DNA of 17,677 nucleotides from RBG-13-43-22 sp040755035. Its GTDB lineage: Bacteria > Desulfobacterota > RBG-13-43-22. The stretch covers positions 1-17,677 of the forward strand of contig JBFMBU010000033.1 of NCBI GenBank assembly GCA_040755035.1, in the 5' to 3' direction. This document shows, piece by piece, positions 7,804-14,148 of this stretch. The notes below the pieces were generated by a model. The model saw only the letters and a program-made list of their open reading frames with translations, did no database searches and had not been told where the DNA came from. How positions within the stretch are numbered: position 1 is the first letter of the stretch; every line of letters starts with the position of its first letter. The position numbers and the translations under genes are program-made.

Positions 7804-7833
7804 TTGACAGAAACAATACTATCTCCCTTTAAT
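7804..7833 (+). promoter_or_regulatory. Candidate sigma-70-type promoter upstream of the receiver gene
   Basis: TTGACA (7804-7809), an 18-base spacer and TTTAAT (7828-7833, five of six matches). If used, transcription would start near 7840 and give a leader of about 230 bases containing both hairpins at 7898-7951. Confidence 0.45.
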
Positions 7834-7897
7834 TTCAACTTGTCCGGATAAAAAAAGGGATGGTCAATGTAACAAGCAGAAATTATTTAATTAGTGG

Positions 7898-7951
7898 CCG
7901 TCCGGAAAAGGGATTTTTCCGGACGGAGCAGACAGCTCTTAGCCGTCTGCT
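7898..7951. repeat. Two adjacent hairpins in the putative receiver-gene leader
   Basis: The first has perfect 12-bp arms, CCGTCCGGAAAA (7898-7909) and TTTTCCGGACGG (7915-7926), with a 5-base loop. The second starts at the next base: AGCAGAC (7927-7933) pairs with GTCTGCT (7945-7951), and after one A-C mismatch GCT/AGC close a 3-base loop. Neither is followed by a real T-run, so they are not classical terminators. Confidence 0.65.
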
Positions 7952-8071
7952 TTCAGTAAAACCCTTTATTTAATCGGCATAAAATTTGCAATTTAAAGTA
8001 AAACATATTTCTTTTCGAAAAGTAAAATACGGATGGAAATTGGCTCCCAAAGCCCCTAAAGGGAAAATTGA

Positions 8072-8461
8072 ATGAACCAAACGGATAAGTCCAACAAAAA
8101 GGTATTGATAGTCGACGACTCGCCCTGGGTAAGGAAAATGCTCAAAGGGCTTCTCGACAATTGGGGTCATCAGGTTATCGAGGCCCAGGACGGGGAACAG
8201 GCCCTGGAAAAATTGCAGATCGAAGCCTTCGACCTCCTGATTTGTGATGTGGTTATGCCAAACAAGACCGGGTGGGAAGTCTTAAATGAGGTTAAAAGAA
8301 ATCCGAAAACACAGGATATTCCGGTCATTATGTTGACTTCCATGGATAAAGACGCGGATATGATTCAAGGGTATGCGTTGGGAGCCACCTATTACATGAC
8401 CAAACCCTTTACCAAAGCTCAGCTCCTCTACGGGCTGCAATTGATGTTCGAAGAAACGTGA
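8072..8461 (+). CDS. Single-domain response regulator (CheY-like receiver)
   Basis: A 129-residue protein consisting only of a phosphoacceptor receiver domain. All active-site positions are present: acidic pair D15/D16 (VLIVDDS), phosphoacceptor D59 (LLICDVVMP), T89 (VIMLTSM) and K111 (YMTKPF). There is no DNA-binding or enzymatic output domain, so it must act through a protein partner, as CheY, Spo0F or DivK types do. No histidine kinase or chemotaxis gene is nearby, so the cognate kinase is unknown. AGGGA lies about 8 bases before the ATG. It precedes the HTH-ATPase-TPR unit on the same strand but is separated from it by a 390-base gap with its own promoter-like element, so joint function is only suggested. 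Confidence 0.9.
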   Translation: MNQTDKSNKKVLIVDDSPWVRKMLKGLLDNWGHQVIEAQDGEQALEKLQIEAFDLLICDVVMPNKTGWEVLNEVKRNPKTQDIPVIMLTSMDKDADMIQGYALGATYYMTKPFTKAQLLYGLQLMFEET

Positions 8462-8851
8462 ATATTATGGGAGAATGAAGATATCTTGCTTGGTAATCTT
8501 GGAAAGGCTCACCGCTTTCTTTTATTTTTAACTATTCCGCCCCGGGATCCATCTCTCTCAACCCTTTTCAATGATTTGAATAATTGCTTTAGGACAATTT
8601 TTTGACTTTTTCTTGCAAGTTTAGGTCTTGCCTGGAAAAAACAAGAGACCAAGAGAGAAATCCTTGCCTAACTATCTAAATTCACATTAATTTATTTTCC
8701 TTTTTCCTTTGCCGCCTGGTACCTTTCTTGCAGATTGAAACAAATACAGGCATCGTTTCTTATTATCGAAACAGGGAAGGGAATGCCGTTTGTTATTAAA
8801 CAAGCCGGTGACGGAAATCCTTGACTGAATCAATACGGAGAGGAATATTGG
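8462..8851. other. Regulatory intergenic region upstream of the HTH-ATPase-TPR unit
   Basis: 390 bases, AT-rich, with no supportable gene. It contains a sigma-54-type promoter near its right end. Further upstream are the palindrome CTTGCAAG (8612-8619), TCTTGC repeated 15 bases apart (8611 and 8626), and an imperfect hairpin with GGTCTTG and CAAGAGACC arms (8624-8650). These lie about 75-130 bases upstream of the promoter, where a sigma-54 activator would normally bind, but I cannot assign them to a known activator. Confidence 0.5.
8717..8732 (+). promoter_or_regulatory. Sigma-54 (RpoN) -24/-12 promoter
   Basis: TGGTACCTTTCTTGCA fits the sigma-54 consensus TGGYAC-N5-TTGCW, with the GG and GC doublets at the required spacing. 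The only deviation is C where the longer consensus prefers a purine, just after TGGYAC. The transcription start would be near 8743, about 110 bases before the HTH gene. It should need an activating AAA+ enhancer-binding protein; none is encoded in the window. Confidence 0.7.
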
Positions 8852-9346
8852 ATGAATTTGGAAAAATTTTGCATAGTTAAAAGAAGAAAACAAGGACTTT
8901 GTAATTCTTCAGCTTCTTTGATACCCAATAGAGAGGAAAATCCTTCGACCTGGGCCAACCCCCCCCATCCTTCTCAGGAGGATTTCTCTAAAGAGGAGTC
9001 GGTCCTATCCCTTGATTTGACTCCCACACAAAGTCGGGTTATTCGCTCCGGGGGAATCCTTCCCCTGCTCAATACCGCTGCACCCAAAACTTTTAACGTA
9101 GATCTGCAACAAAAAGATGATGGGGCCGTCATCTTTAATTTCCATCTCCAGAACTTTATGATGCTCAATCCTCAGCAGGTCTGCCAAATGATGCAAGTCA
9201 GCCGGAGTTTTTTAAACCGCATGATTATAGAGAAAAGGATTAAAAGTTATAAAATCGGACGTCTGAGACGTTTTTTTTTAAATGATATTCTTGAGAATTT
9301 AAATGGAAATCCCGTGAAAAAAACGATTGGATTACTAATGAAGTAG
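8852..9346 (+). CDS. Excisionase-like helix-turn-helix protein with unknown N-terminal region
   Basis: A 164-residue protein. Its C-terminal part, about residues 105-150 (LNPQQVCQMMQVSRSFLNRM, then IKSYKIGRLRRFFLNDILENL), matches the excisionase/MerR-like winged helix pattern: a helix ending in a VSRS-type turn, a recognition helix, then a wing with a basic turn. This predicts DNA binding. The N-terminal hundred residues are unrecognised: polar, with C7 and C17 around a basic KRRKQG stretch, then a hydrophobic block DLTPTQSRVIRSGGILPLL. AGAGG lies 8 bases before the ATG. It is the first gene behind the sigma-54 element and is followed by the ATPase gene after a 102-base gap with a hairpin. 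It is probably a regulator or DNA-binding partner of this unit. No integrase is nearby, so a phage excisionase role is unlikely. Confidence 0.75.
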   Translation: MNLEKFCIVKRRKQGLCNSSASLIPNREENPSTWANPPHPSQEDFSKEESVLSLDLTPTQSRVIRSGGILPLLNTAAPKTFNVDLQQKDDGAVIFNFHLQNFMMLNPQQVCQMMQVSRSFLNRMIIEKRIKSYKIGRLRRFFLNDILENLNGNPVKKTIGLLMK

Positions 9347-9354
9347 CTTAAATA

Positions 9355-9388
9355 GTTCCCACCGGAAATAAAAATTTCCGGAGGGAAA
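9355..9388. repeat. Intercistronic hairpin between the HTH and ATPase genes
   Basis: GTTCCC-A-CCGGAAAT, loop AAAA, ATTTCCGG-A-GGGAAC: fourteen paired bases interrupted by one A-A mismatch. It begins 9 bases after the HTH stop, and no T-run follows, so it is unlikely to terminate transcription. It may protect or process the transcript, tune expression of the ATPase gene relative to the HTH gene, or be a binding site for the HTH protein. Confidence 0.65.
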
Positions 9389-9448
9389 CGGTGGAAATGA
9401 ACCATCGGACCATTTTCAAAATTTTGAACAAAATAAGGGGGAATTCCC

Positions 9449-11146
9449 ATGTATTTTGAATATTGGCATCTGCATAAACCACCTTTTGACAATGTTCCCG
9501 ATCCTACCATGTATGCCGAATGTCATAGTTCAATGGAAAACGCCATTGCCGAAACTCTATTCGCCATCGAGGAGGGAAACGATTGCCTGGCCGTGATTAT
9601 CGGGGATGTCGGTCTGGGGAAGTCCCTCTCCCTGCGCATCATTATTGACAGCCTTTCCCCGGAAAAATATCAAATAGCCTTGATTACCAATCCCAGCCTT
9701 TCTTTTGTTCAATTGTTAAATGAAATCATCGGCCAGTTGACCGGGACCCAATGTAATGAAAAGAAAAAGGTCAATCTCCTGGAGATCTTTAATAAACTTC
9801 TTTTTCAAGTGGCTGAGACCGGGAAAAAAACAGTCATCCTTATCGATGAAGCCAATGCCATAACCCCGGCCAATCTGGAAAACTTACGGTTACTGACCAA
9901 TATGCAGGATGATCAACAAAACCTTTTTACTATCGTGTTGGCCGGACAAGTGGAATTGGCCCGTCGTTTAGAGGCCCCCCGGCGCAGCAATCTCTTTCAA
10001 CGCATCGGGACCTATTCCAGGATAGAAAAAATCGCCTCAATAGATCGACTCCGAGATTATATGGTAACGCGATTGCAACTGGCCGGAGGCACCAAACAAC
10101 TTTTTGCCGATGACACCTTCCCTCTTTTCTGGCAGTTTTCCGAAGAAGGGGTGCCGCGGCTGATTAACAAGATCGCCAAACTGAGTTTAAAAGCCGGCGA
10201 AACTAATGGTCTGGAAGAAATCGATTCCCGCACGGTTTACCAGGTGGGTAAACAGTTCGAAAAAAATGCCCTATCCCCGGTTTCCCGTAACATGGAAAAG
10301 GAAATGGCTAAAAAGGTTATTAACGATCTCCAGGCCGCGCCGAGCGATGAAGGAAAACCGGTAGTCGACGTTCCCCTGGAAACGTTAGACTTCTTTAATG
10401 ACCTTCAATCCCAAAAGGCGATGTCGGGGACAATATCAGAACCGGAGAGGCCACCGGAGGCCTTAGTTGATGATCAGCCCCGGATGTTTACAGATGCAGA
10501 GGATACGATCTGGACCGCCTCGGAGGAAGCCTCATCCTTCTCAGTAGCCCAGTTTCAGGAAGACGGAACCTTCAACCCGGAGCGGTCACCGGAGCCCACC
10601 CTTGATGATCAGCCCCGGGGGCTGGCCGAAGCTGAGGATACGATCTGGACCACCTCGGAGGAACCGTCATTCTTCCCTTTGACCCAGATCCAGGAGGAAG
10701 AATCCTTCCCCGATACGGAATCGTTCGCCAGTGAATATCCTTTGCCATCACCTGCTGAACAACCACTGAAGATGGTTTCCGAAGAAAGACCTTTGTCACC
10801 TTCTCCCACCGATCCGGGATTAAATAGAACCCCTGATAAAACGGCTCCTTTACTCCTGCCCGAAAAAACGGAAAGCAATAAACAGAGTACCACCGGTATC
10901 TTCGAGGATTTTCAAATTGAAAAATTCAATGTGCGGGTCCATCTGCCTCATTATTTTGTTGAACAGGCCCTTTCCTCCAATGAGGAAGAACGGGTGAAGA
11001 TGGCCGGACAAGCTGCGGTGCAGGCCATTAAAAAATTTATCGAAGCAACATCCACTCCTCCTGCGGATCCGGTTACCATTTGGAGCGAATTGCGCTCCAG
11101 TATCCTGAAAAGACTGGAACCGGCAGGAGATGAAATGGCCGCCTGA
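9449..11146 (+). CDS. ExeA/GspA-type AAA ATPase with repeat linker and unknown C-terminal domain
   Basis: A 565-residue ATPase. The first 275 residues follow the ExeA/GspA and PEP-CTERM-associated ATPase pattern: YWHLHKPPFDNVPDP near the start, Walker A GDVGLGKS (52-59), Walker B VILIDEAN (129-136), a sensor-like FTIVLAGQ (160-167) and an arginine-rich FQRIGTYSRI. Unlike ExeA it has no membrane segment or peptidoglycan-binding domain. Residues 332-421 are two tandem 45-residue acidic repeats; a Pro/Ser/Glu-rich stretch follows to about 480. A compact, mostly helical domain of unknown type closes the protein (about 484-560; IEKFNVRVHLPHYFVEQAL). It is probably cytoplasmic. AAGGGGG lies 7 bases before the ATG. 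Its stop overlaps the start of the TPR gene, implying coupled translation. The cellular target is unknown; ExeA relatives power assembly of secretion or surface systems. Confidence 0.85.
   Translation: MYFEYWHLHKPPFDNVPDPTMYAECHSSMENAIAETLFAIEEGNDCLAVIIGDVGLGKSLSLRIIIDSLSPEKYQIALITNPSLSFVQLLNEIIGQLTGTQCNEKKKVNLLEIFNKLLFQVAETGKKTVILIDEANAITPANLENLRLLTNMQDDQQNLFTIVLAGQVELARRLEAPRRSNLFQRIGTYSRIEKIASIDRLRDYMVTRLQLAGGTKQLFADDTFPLFWQFSEEGVPRLINKIAKLSLKAGETNGLEEIDSRTVYQVGKQFEKNALSPVSRNMEKEMAKKVINDLQAAPSDEGKPVVDVPLETLDFFNDLQSQKAMSGTISEPERPPEALVDDQPRMFTDAEDTIWTASEEASSFSVAQFQEDGTFNPERSPEPTLDDQPRGLAEAEDTIWTTSEEPSFFPLTQIQEEESFPDTESFASEYPLPSPAEQPLKMVSEERPLSPSPTDPGLNRTPDKTAPLLLPEKTESNKQSTTGIFEDFQIEKFNVRVHLPHYFVEQALSSNEEERVKMAGQAAVQAIKKFIEATSTPPADPVTIWSELRSSILKRLEPAGDEMAA
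10442..10711 (+). repeat. Tandem 135-bp duplication inside the ATPase gene
   Basis: Copy one is 10442-10576 and copy two 10577-10711, in frame, each encoding 45 residues. Shared segments include PER-PE, DDQPR, AEDTIWT and SEE. Stretches such as GATGATCAGCCCCGG and GAGGATACGATCTGGACC are identical at the DNA level, so the duplication is fairly recent or kept similar by recombination. The repeats are acidic and probably disordered. Confidence 0.85.
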
Positions 11147-11721
11147 TGGCTCAATCGACAGGCAGCAGAAGTTTCCCGGTTAAACACCGTACCGGCGGCA
11201 AAGTTGATTATACTTCCCTTTTGGCCACAGGATCCGTTTTTCTGGAACAAGGGAATTATCAAGAAGCCTTGCGCTATTTCCAGGATGCGGCCAAACTCCG
11301 TCCGGAGGCGGATGAAAGCTACCTGGCTCTGGGACAAGTGTATGAACGGATGGGGCGACTTGGCAGTGCCAAGCAGATTTATGGGTTGGTTCTGGAAATC
11401 AAACCCGGGAACCTCGAGGCCTTGATCCGGACCGCTCAAATCCTGGAAAAGGAGGGGGACTATCATCAAGCCGTACGGATTTACCGAAAAGCTATAGAAT
11501 CCAATCCCCAAGCCGTGGCCCCGCGTTTAGGGCTGGCCCTGCTTTATCACCACTATGATATGTTTGACGAGGCTAAAGAGACCTACGAAGCACTCCTGGC
11601 TAAAGCCCCCCGCCACTCCCTGGCCCTGTTGAACCTGGGCCGGCTTCTTTTCCCGGTTGAGGCTTTATCCGAAATCGGAGAAGAGACCGCTATCGAAGCC
11701 GAACCCACCCCCGGTTTTTAG
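11146..11721 (+). CDS. Soluble tetratricopeptide-repeat protein
   Basis: A 191-residue protein built mainly of TPR units at about residues 22-55, 56-89, 90-123 and 124-157, with part of a fifth. Each shows the canonical small-residue and G/A/Y pattern, for example GNYQEALRYFQDAAKLRP and GDYHQAVRIYRKAIESNP. There is no signal peptide or membrane helix, so it is probably a cytoplasmic scaffold. The tail after about residue 170 is acidic and low in structure. The ATG overlaps the TGA of the ATPase gene (TGATG), so the two are translationally coupled and likely made in fixed ratio. The simplest inference is that the TPR protein binds the ATPase, perhaps its acidic linker or C-terminal domain. No specific family is recognised. 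Confidence 0.85.
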   Translation: MAQSTGSRSFPVKHRTGGKVDYTSLLATGSVFLEQGNYQEALRYFQDAAKLRPEADESYLALGQVYERMGRLGSAKQIYGLVLEIKPGNLEALIRTAQILEKEGDYHQAVRIYRKAIESNPQAVAPRLGLALLYHHYDMFDEAKETYEALLAKAPRHSLALLNLGRLLFPVEALSEIGEETAIEAEPTPGF

Positions 11722-11743
11722 CAGTCTCAAATGTAGTGTCCAT

Positions 11744-11761
11744 CCGGAAATTCCAATTTCC
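11744..11761. repeat. Short CCGGAAAT inverted repeat after the TPR gene
   Basis: CCGGAAAT (11744-11751), loop TCCA, ATTTCC (11756-11761): six perfect pairs, with the outer two bases not matching. It lies about 23 bases after the TPR stop, with no adjacent T-run (a T-run near 11800 is too far). The arm resembles the hairpins at 7898 and 9355. Confidence 0.4.
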
Positions 11762-11827
11762 TCAGGGTACATTTGTTGGGCAGAACAGGTCCAAAGCCTC
11801 CTTTTTTTAATCCTGCTCATAATCCGT

Positions 11828-11856
11828 TTGACAAAAACGGGAAGAGTTTCTACCAT
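11828..11856 (+). promoter_or_regulatory. Sigma-70-type promoter of era
   Basis: TTGACA (11828-11833), a 17-base spacer and TACCAT (11851-11856, four of six). Transcription would begin near 11863, about 28 bases before the era ATG. It gives era a promoter independent of rnc and of the upstream ATPase-TPR unit. Confidence 0.55.
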
Positions 11857-11890
11857 GTCTCAGTAAAATAATGCGTTTTCCTGGAACCTC

Positions 11891-12787
11891 ATGTCCTTTA
11901 AATCCGGCTTCATCGCCCTCATCGGGGCCCCCAATGTAGGGAAATCGACCCTGCTTAATGCCCTCCTGGGGCAAAAGATTTCCATCGTTTCCACCCGTCC
12001 CCAAACCACTCGCAACCGTATTTTGGGCATCAAACACCTTCCCGGCGGCCAATGTATCTTCCTCGACACTCCGGGCATATTGGAAACCCGGGGGTTATTG
12101 CCGAAAACCATTCTTCAGACGGCTTTGAAAACCCTCTCCGATGTCAACTTGATTTTATTGGTCATTGATCCCCTTTCTGCGGAAGTCGCCATTCCGAAAG
12201 AAATCCTGATCCGACTGCCCCGACTTACCGCCCCTATCTTTCTGGTCATAAATAAAATAGATCTGATCGACAAAAGAGAACTCTTGCCCCTGATCAGGCA
12301 GGCCTCTTCTTTGTATCCATTTCAAGAGGTCCTTCCGCTCTCAGCCTTGAAAGGTATTGGCCTGGATGAGCTGGAAAAGCAAATTCTTCATCACCTTCCC
12401 CCGGGCCCGCCTTATTTTCCTGAAGATATGGTCACCGACCTTTCCGAACGTTTTCTAGCCGGCGAACTGATCCGTGAAAAGGTCTTCGGCTTGACCTCGC
12501 AGGAAATCCCTTATGGAACGGCTGTAACCGTGGAGTCTTTCAAAGAACGGGAACAATCGTCCATCATCGATATCTCAGCCCTCATCCATGTCGAGAGGGA
12601 ATCGCAAAAAGGTATTCTTATTGGAAAAAAAGGGCAGAGATTGAAAACCATCGGGACCCTGGCCCGTAAAGACCTGGAGACCCTTCTGGGTTGCCGGGTT
12701 TTTCTGGAATTATGGGTCCGGGTGGAAAAGAACTGGAGCCGCAATCCGAAGTTTTTGAAAAAATTCGGAATTGAAGAAGGGAGTTAA
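11891..12787 (+). CDS. era: GTPase Era
   Basis: Essential GTPase that binds the 3' end of 16S rRNA and acts in 30S subunit maturation. GTPase motifs: G1 GAPNVGKS (residues 12-19), the STRPQTTRNRI switch region, G3 DTPG, G4 NKID and G5 SALKG. The C-terminal KH domain has ERESQKGILIGKKGQRLKTIG and the closing LWVRVEKNW. At 298 residues it is full length. The ribosome binding site is weak (TGGAA just before the ATG). In many bacteria era directly follows rnc; here it is about 5.2 kb away on the same strand with its own promoter. The downstream gene is convergent, and no recO follows in the window. Confidence 0.97.
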   Translation: MSFKSGFIALIGAPNVGKSTLLNALLGQKISIVSTRPQTTRNRILGIKHLPGGQCIFLDTPGILETRGLLPKTILQTALKTLSDVNLILLVIDPLSAEVAIPKEILIRLPRLTAPIFLVINKIDLIDKRELLPLIRQASSLYPFQEVLPLSALKGIGLDELEKQILHHLPPGPPYFPEDMVTDLSERFLAGELIREKVFGLTSQEIPYGTAVTVESFKEREQSSIIDISALIHVERESQKGILIGKKGQRLKTIGTLARKDLETLLGCRVFLELWVRVEKNWSRNPKFLKKFGIEEGS

Positions 12788-12884
12788 TTTCGAATTGCGG
12801 AAATCGCCTCGAAAAAATATTCAACCGGACCGTGCAGGAAAAGCCAAGTTTCTGAGTTTTAACTCTTAAACGCTCTTTTCTTTC

Positions 12885-13994
12885 TCAAAAATCCGGCACC
12901 AGGACTACTCTCCGGGCCGGTGAACCGCTTTGATGAATTTCTTCAAAGGTTTCTTTGATCGTGCTCATCGGGCGGGTTTCTATAAACGGTTCGATAATAA
13001 TTTTTTTCTTTAAGACCAGGTCTAAGACGGCCGGGTAATATTCCGGCAGACAGGCCCAGGTACCGATAACCTCGGCATCGAAGGCCATCAGCCGGCTGAT
13101 GGAAAATTCGATTTTTGCCGTCCCGAAACCGACGACGACTAATTTTCCGGTGAAACCCAGCAGACCGAGGGCGGTCTCCTGGCCCCCTCTGGAACCGGTG
13201 ACTTCAAAGATCTTCCATCCGTATCCGGGAAGGTCCTCGGTTTTGCAGTAGGTCTTGAATTCTTTTACGATGGCTGCGGGGTCCTTGCCGGAGGCGTTGA
13301 TGACCTGATCCGCCCCGTAATGCAAGGCCCTGGCCAACCTTTCCTCGTTCAAATCGATCCCGATAACCGTACCGGCCCCTAAGACTTTGGCGATCTGCCC
13401 CATAAACTGCCCCACACCTCCGGCAATTCCGATGACCACCACCCGATCCCCGGGCTCTAATCCTGCCCTCTTGGCCGCTTGATAGGGTGTAGTACCGGCA
13501 TCGGCCACTACCGCCAGATGGGCCAAAGGAATACCCCCCCGATTTTTTATTTCGCACAAATCAATGGAAGGAACGGGGATATGGCTGGAAAATCCTCCCC
13601 AGATGCCCATACTGTTGCCGGGCATCTTCTGATTGAGACAGCGATTCCCCCTCCCGGTCTTACATAAATAGCATTGCCGGCAAGGCATTACCGCCGGGAT
13701 AAGGACCTCTTTGCCCACCCAGGCCGGGTCTCCGGCCACCACAGTGCCGGAAATTTCATGGCCCAGAGTTAATGGCGGCTTCAAGACTGTTGGGACGCCG
13801 TCAAAAAAATAACCCAGATCGGTGTGGCAGACCCCGCAACCGGCTACCTCTACCAGCACCTCATCACCCTTGAGTTCAGGAACCGGCAGCTCTTTTTTTT
13901 CTACGCTGCCGGGAAGCGTTTCCCCTGTTTCTTTGTTCTTGGAAAAGGGACGGACCATTTGCCAGGTTTGAATCGTTGTCGGTATTGTTGCCAC
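12885..13994 (-). CDS. had: 6-hydroxycyclohex-1-ene-1-carbonyl-CoA dehydrogenase
   Basis: NAD-dependent, zinc-containing medium-chain dehydrogenase of the anaerobic benzoyl-CoA pathway. It oxidises 6-hydroxycyclohex-1-ene-1-carbonyl-CoA to the 6-oxo compound before ring hydrolysis; the reverse reaction is possible in syntrophic fermenters. Catalytic zinc ligands sit in CGVCHTDLG (C56) and LGHE (H79/E80). Structural zinc cysteines are C105, C108, C111 and C119. The nucleotide site is VVVIGIAGGVGQ, followed by IGIDLNEER, whose Asp favours NAD. Blocks typical of Had include QKMPGNSMGIWGG, VVADAGTTPYQAAKRAG, WKIFEVTGS and LMAFDAEVIGTW. It has 369 residues and starts with GTG, with TAGGAG 8 bases upstream. 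No other pathway gene lies within the window. Another zinc alcohol dehydrogenase is the main alternative. Confidence 0.8.
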   Translation of the reverse strand: MATIPTTIQTWQMVRPFSKNKETGETLPGSVEKKELPVPELKGDEVLVEVAGCGVCHTDLGYFFDGVPTVLKPPLTLGHEISGTVVAGDPAWVGKEVLIPAVMPCRQCYLCKTGRGNRCLNQKMPGNSMGIWGGFSSHIPVPSIDLCEIKNRGGIPLAHLAVVADAGTTPYQAAKRAGLEPGDRVVVIGIAGGVGQFMGQIAKVLGAGTVIGIDLNEERLARALHYGADQVINASGKDPAAIVKEFKTYCKTEDLPGYGWKIFEVTGSRGGQETALGLLGFTGKLVVVGFGTAKIEFSISRLMAFDAEVIGTWACLPEYYPAVLDLVLKKKIIIEPFIETRPMSTIKETFEEIHQSGSPARRVVLVPDF

Positions 13995-14083
13995 TGCTTT
14001 TACTCCTAAGCAAGGGGTTGTTTTTTTCGGTTCCAGGGGAGCCGGGTTGGAAAAAAATTAAAAGTGACTATAAATTAACTACT

Positions 14084-14100
14084 TTATAATTACATTATAA
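14084..14100. promoter_or_regulatory. Palindromic operator candidate at the had transcription start
   Basis: TTATAAT-TAC-ATTATAA, a perfect 7-bp inverted repeat with a 3-base centre. It abuts the -10 hexamer of the had promoter and covers the predicted start point, the position of a classical repressor site. It is AT-only in both arms, so chance is possible. A related TATAAA/TTTATA pair lies just beside it (14070-14088). Confidence 0.5.
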
Positions 14101-14127
14101 TTATATAACCCTTGAAAAGGTTGTCAA
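14100..14127 (-). promoter_or_regulatory. Consensus sigma-70 promoter of had
   Basis: On the minus strand TTGACA (14122-14127) and TATAAT (14100-14105) both match the consensus fully, with a 16-base spacer. Predicted transcription starts near 14093, giving a leader of about 100 bases. A full-consensus promoter for a catabolic gene suggests it needs repression, which fits the adjoining palindrome. Confidence 0.75.
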
Positions 14128-14148
14128 GACAAAAAGCAATAGGCTTGA

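Larger units (their letters stand above)
7562..8071. other. Intergenic region between mltB and the receiver gene
   Basis: About 510 bases with no gene I can support. The left part is the mltB leader side; it is open in the mltB frame to 7756 but has no family similarity. The right part holds a plus-strand promoter candidate (7804-7833), two back-to-back hairpins (7898-7951), an AT-rich stretch and a perfect 12-base palindrome CTTTTCGAAAAG (8011-8022). The palindrome lies just ahead of the receiver gene and could be an operator. Confidence 0.5.

Noticed and set aside
8852..9346. Phage or integrative-element excisionase
   Set aside because: The HTH fold resembles excisionase, but there is no integrase, attachment-site repeat, tRNA target or phage gene in the window; a regulator role is simpler.
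12854..12865. GAGTTTTAACTC as a terminator between era and had
   Set aside because: The stem is short and AT-rich with a 2-base loop, so it is not stable enough to call.
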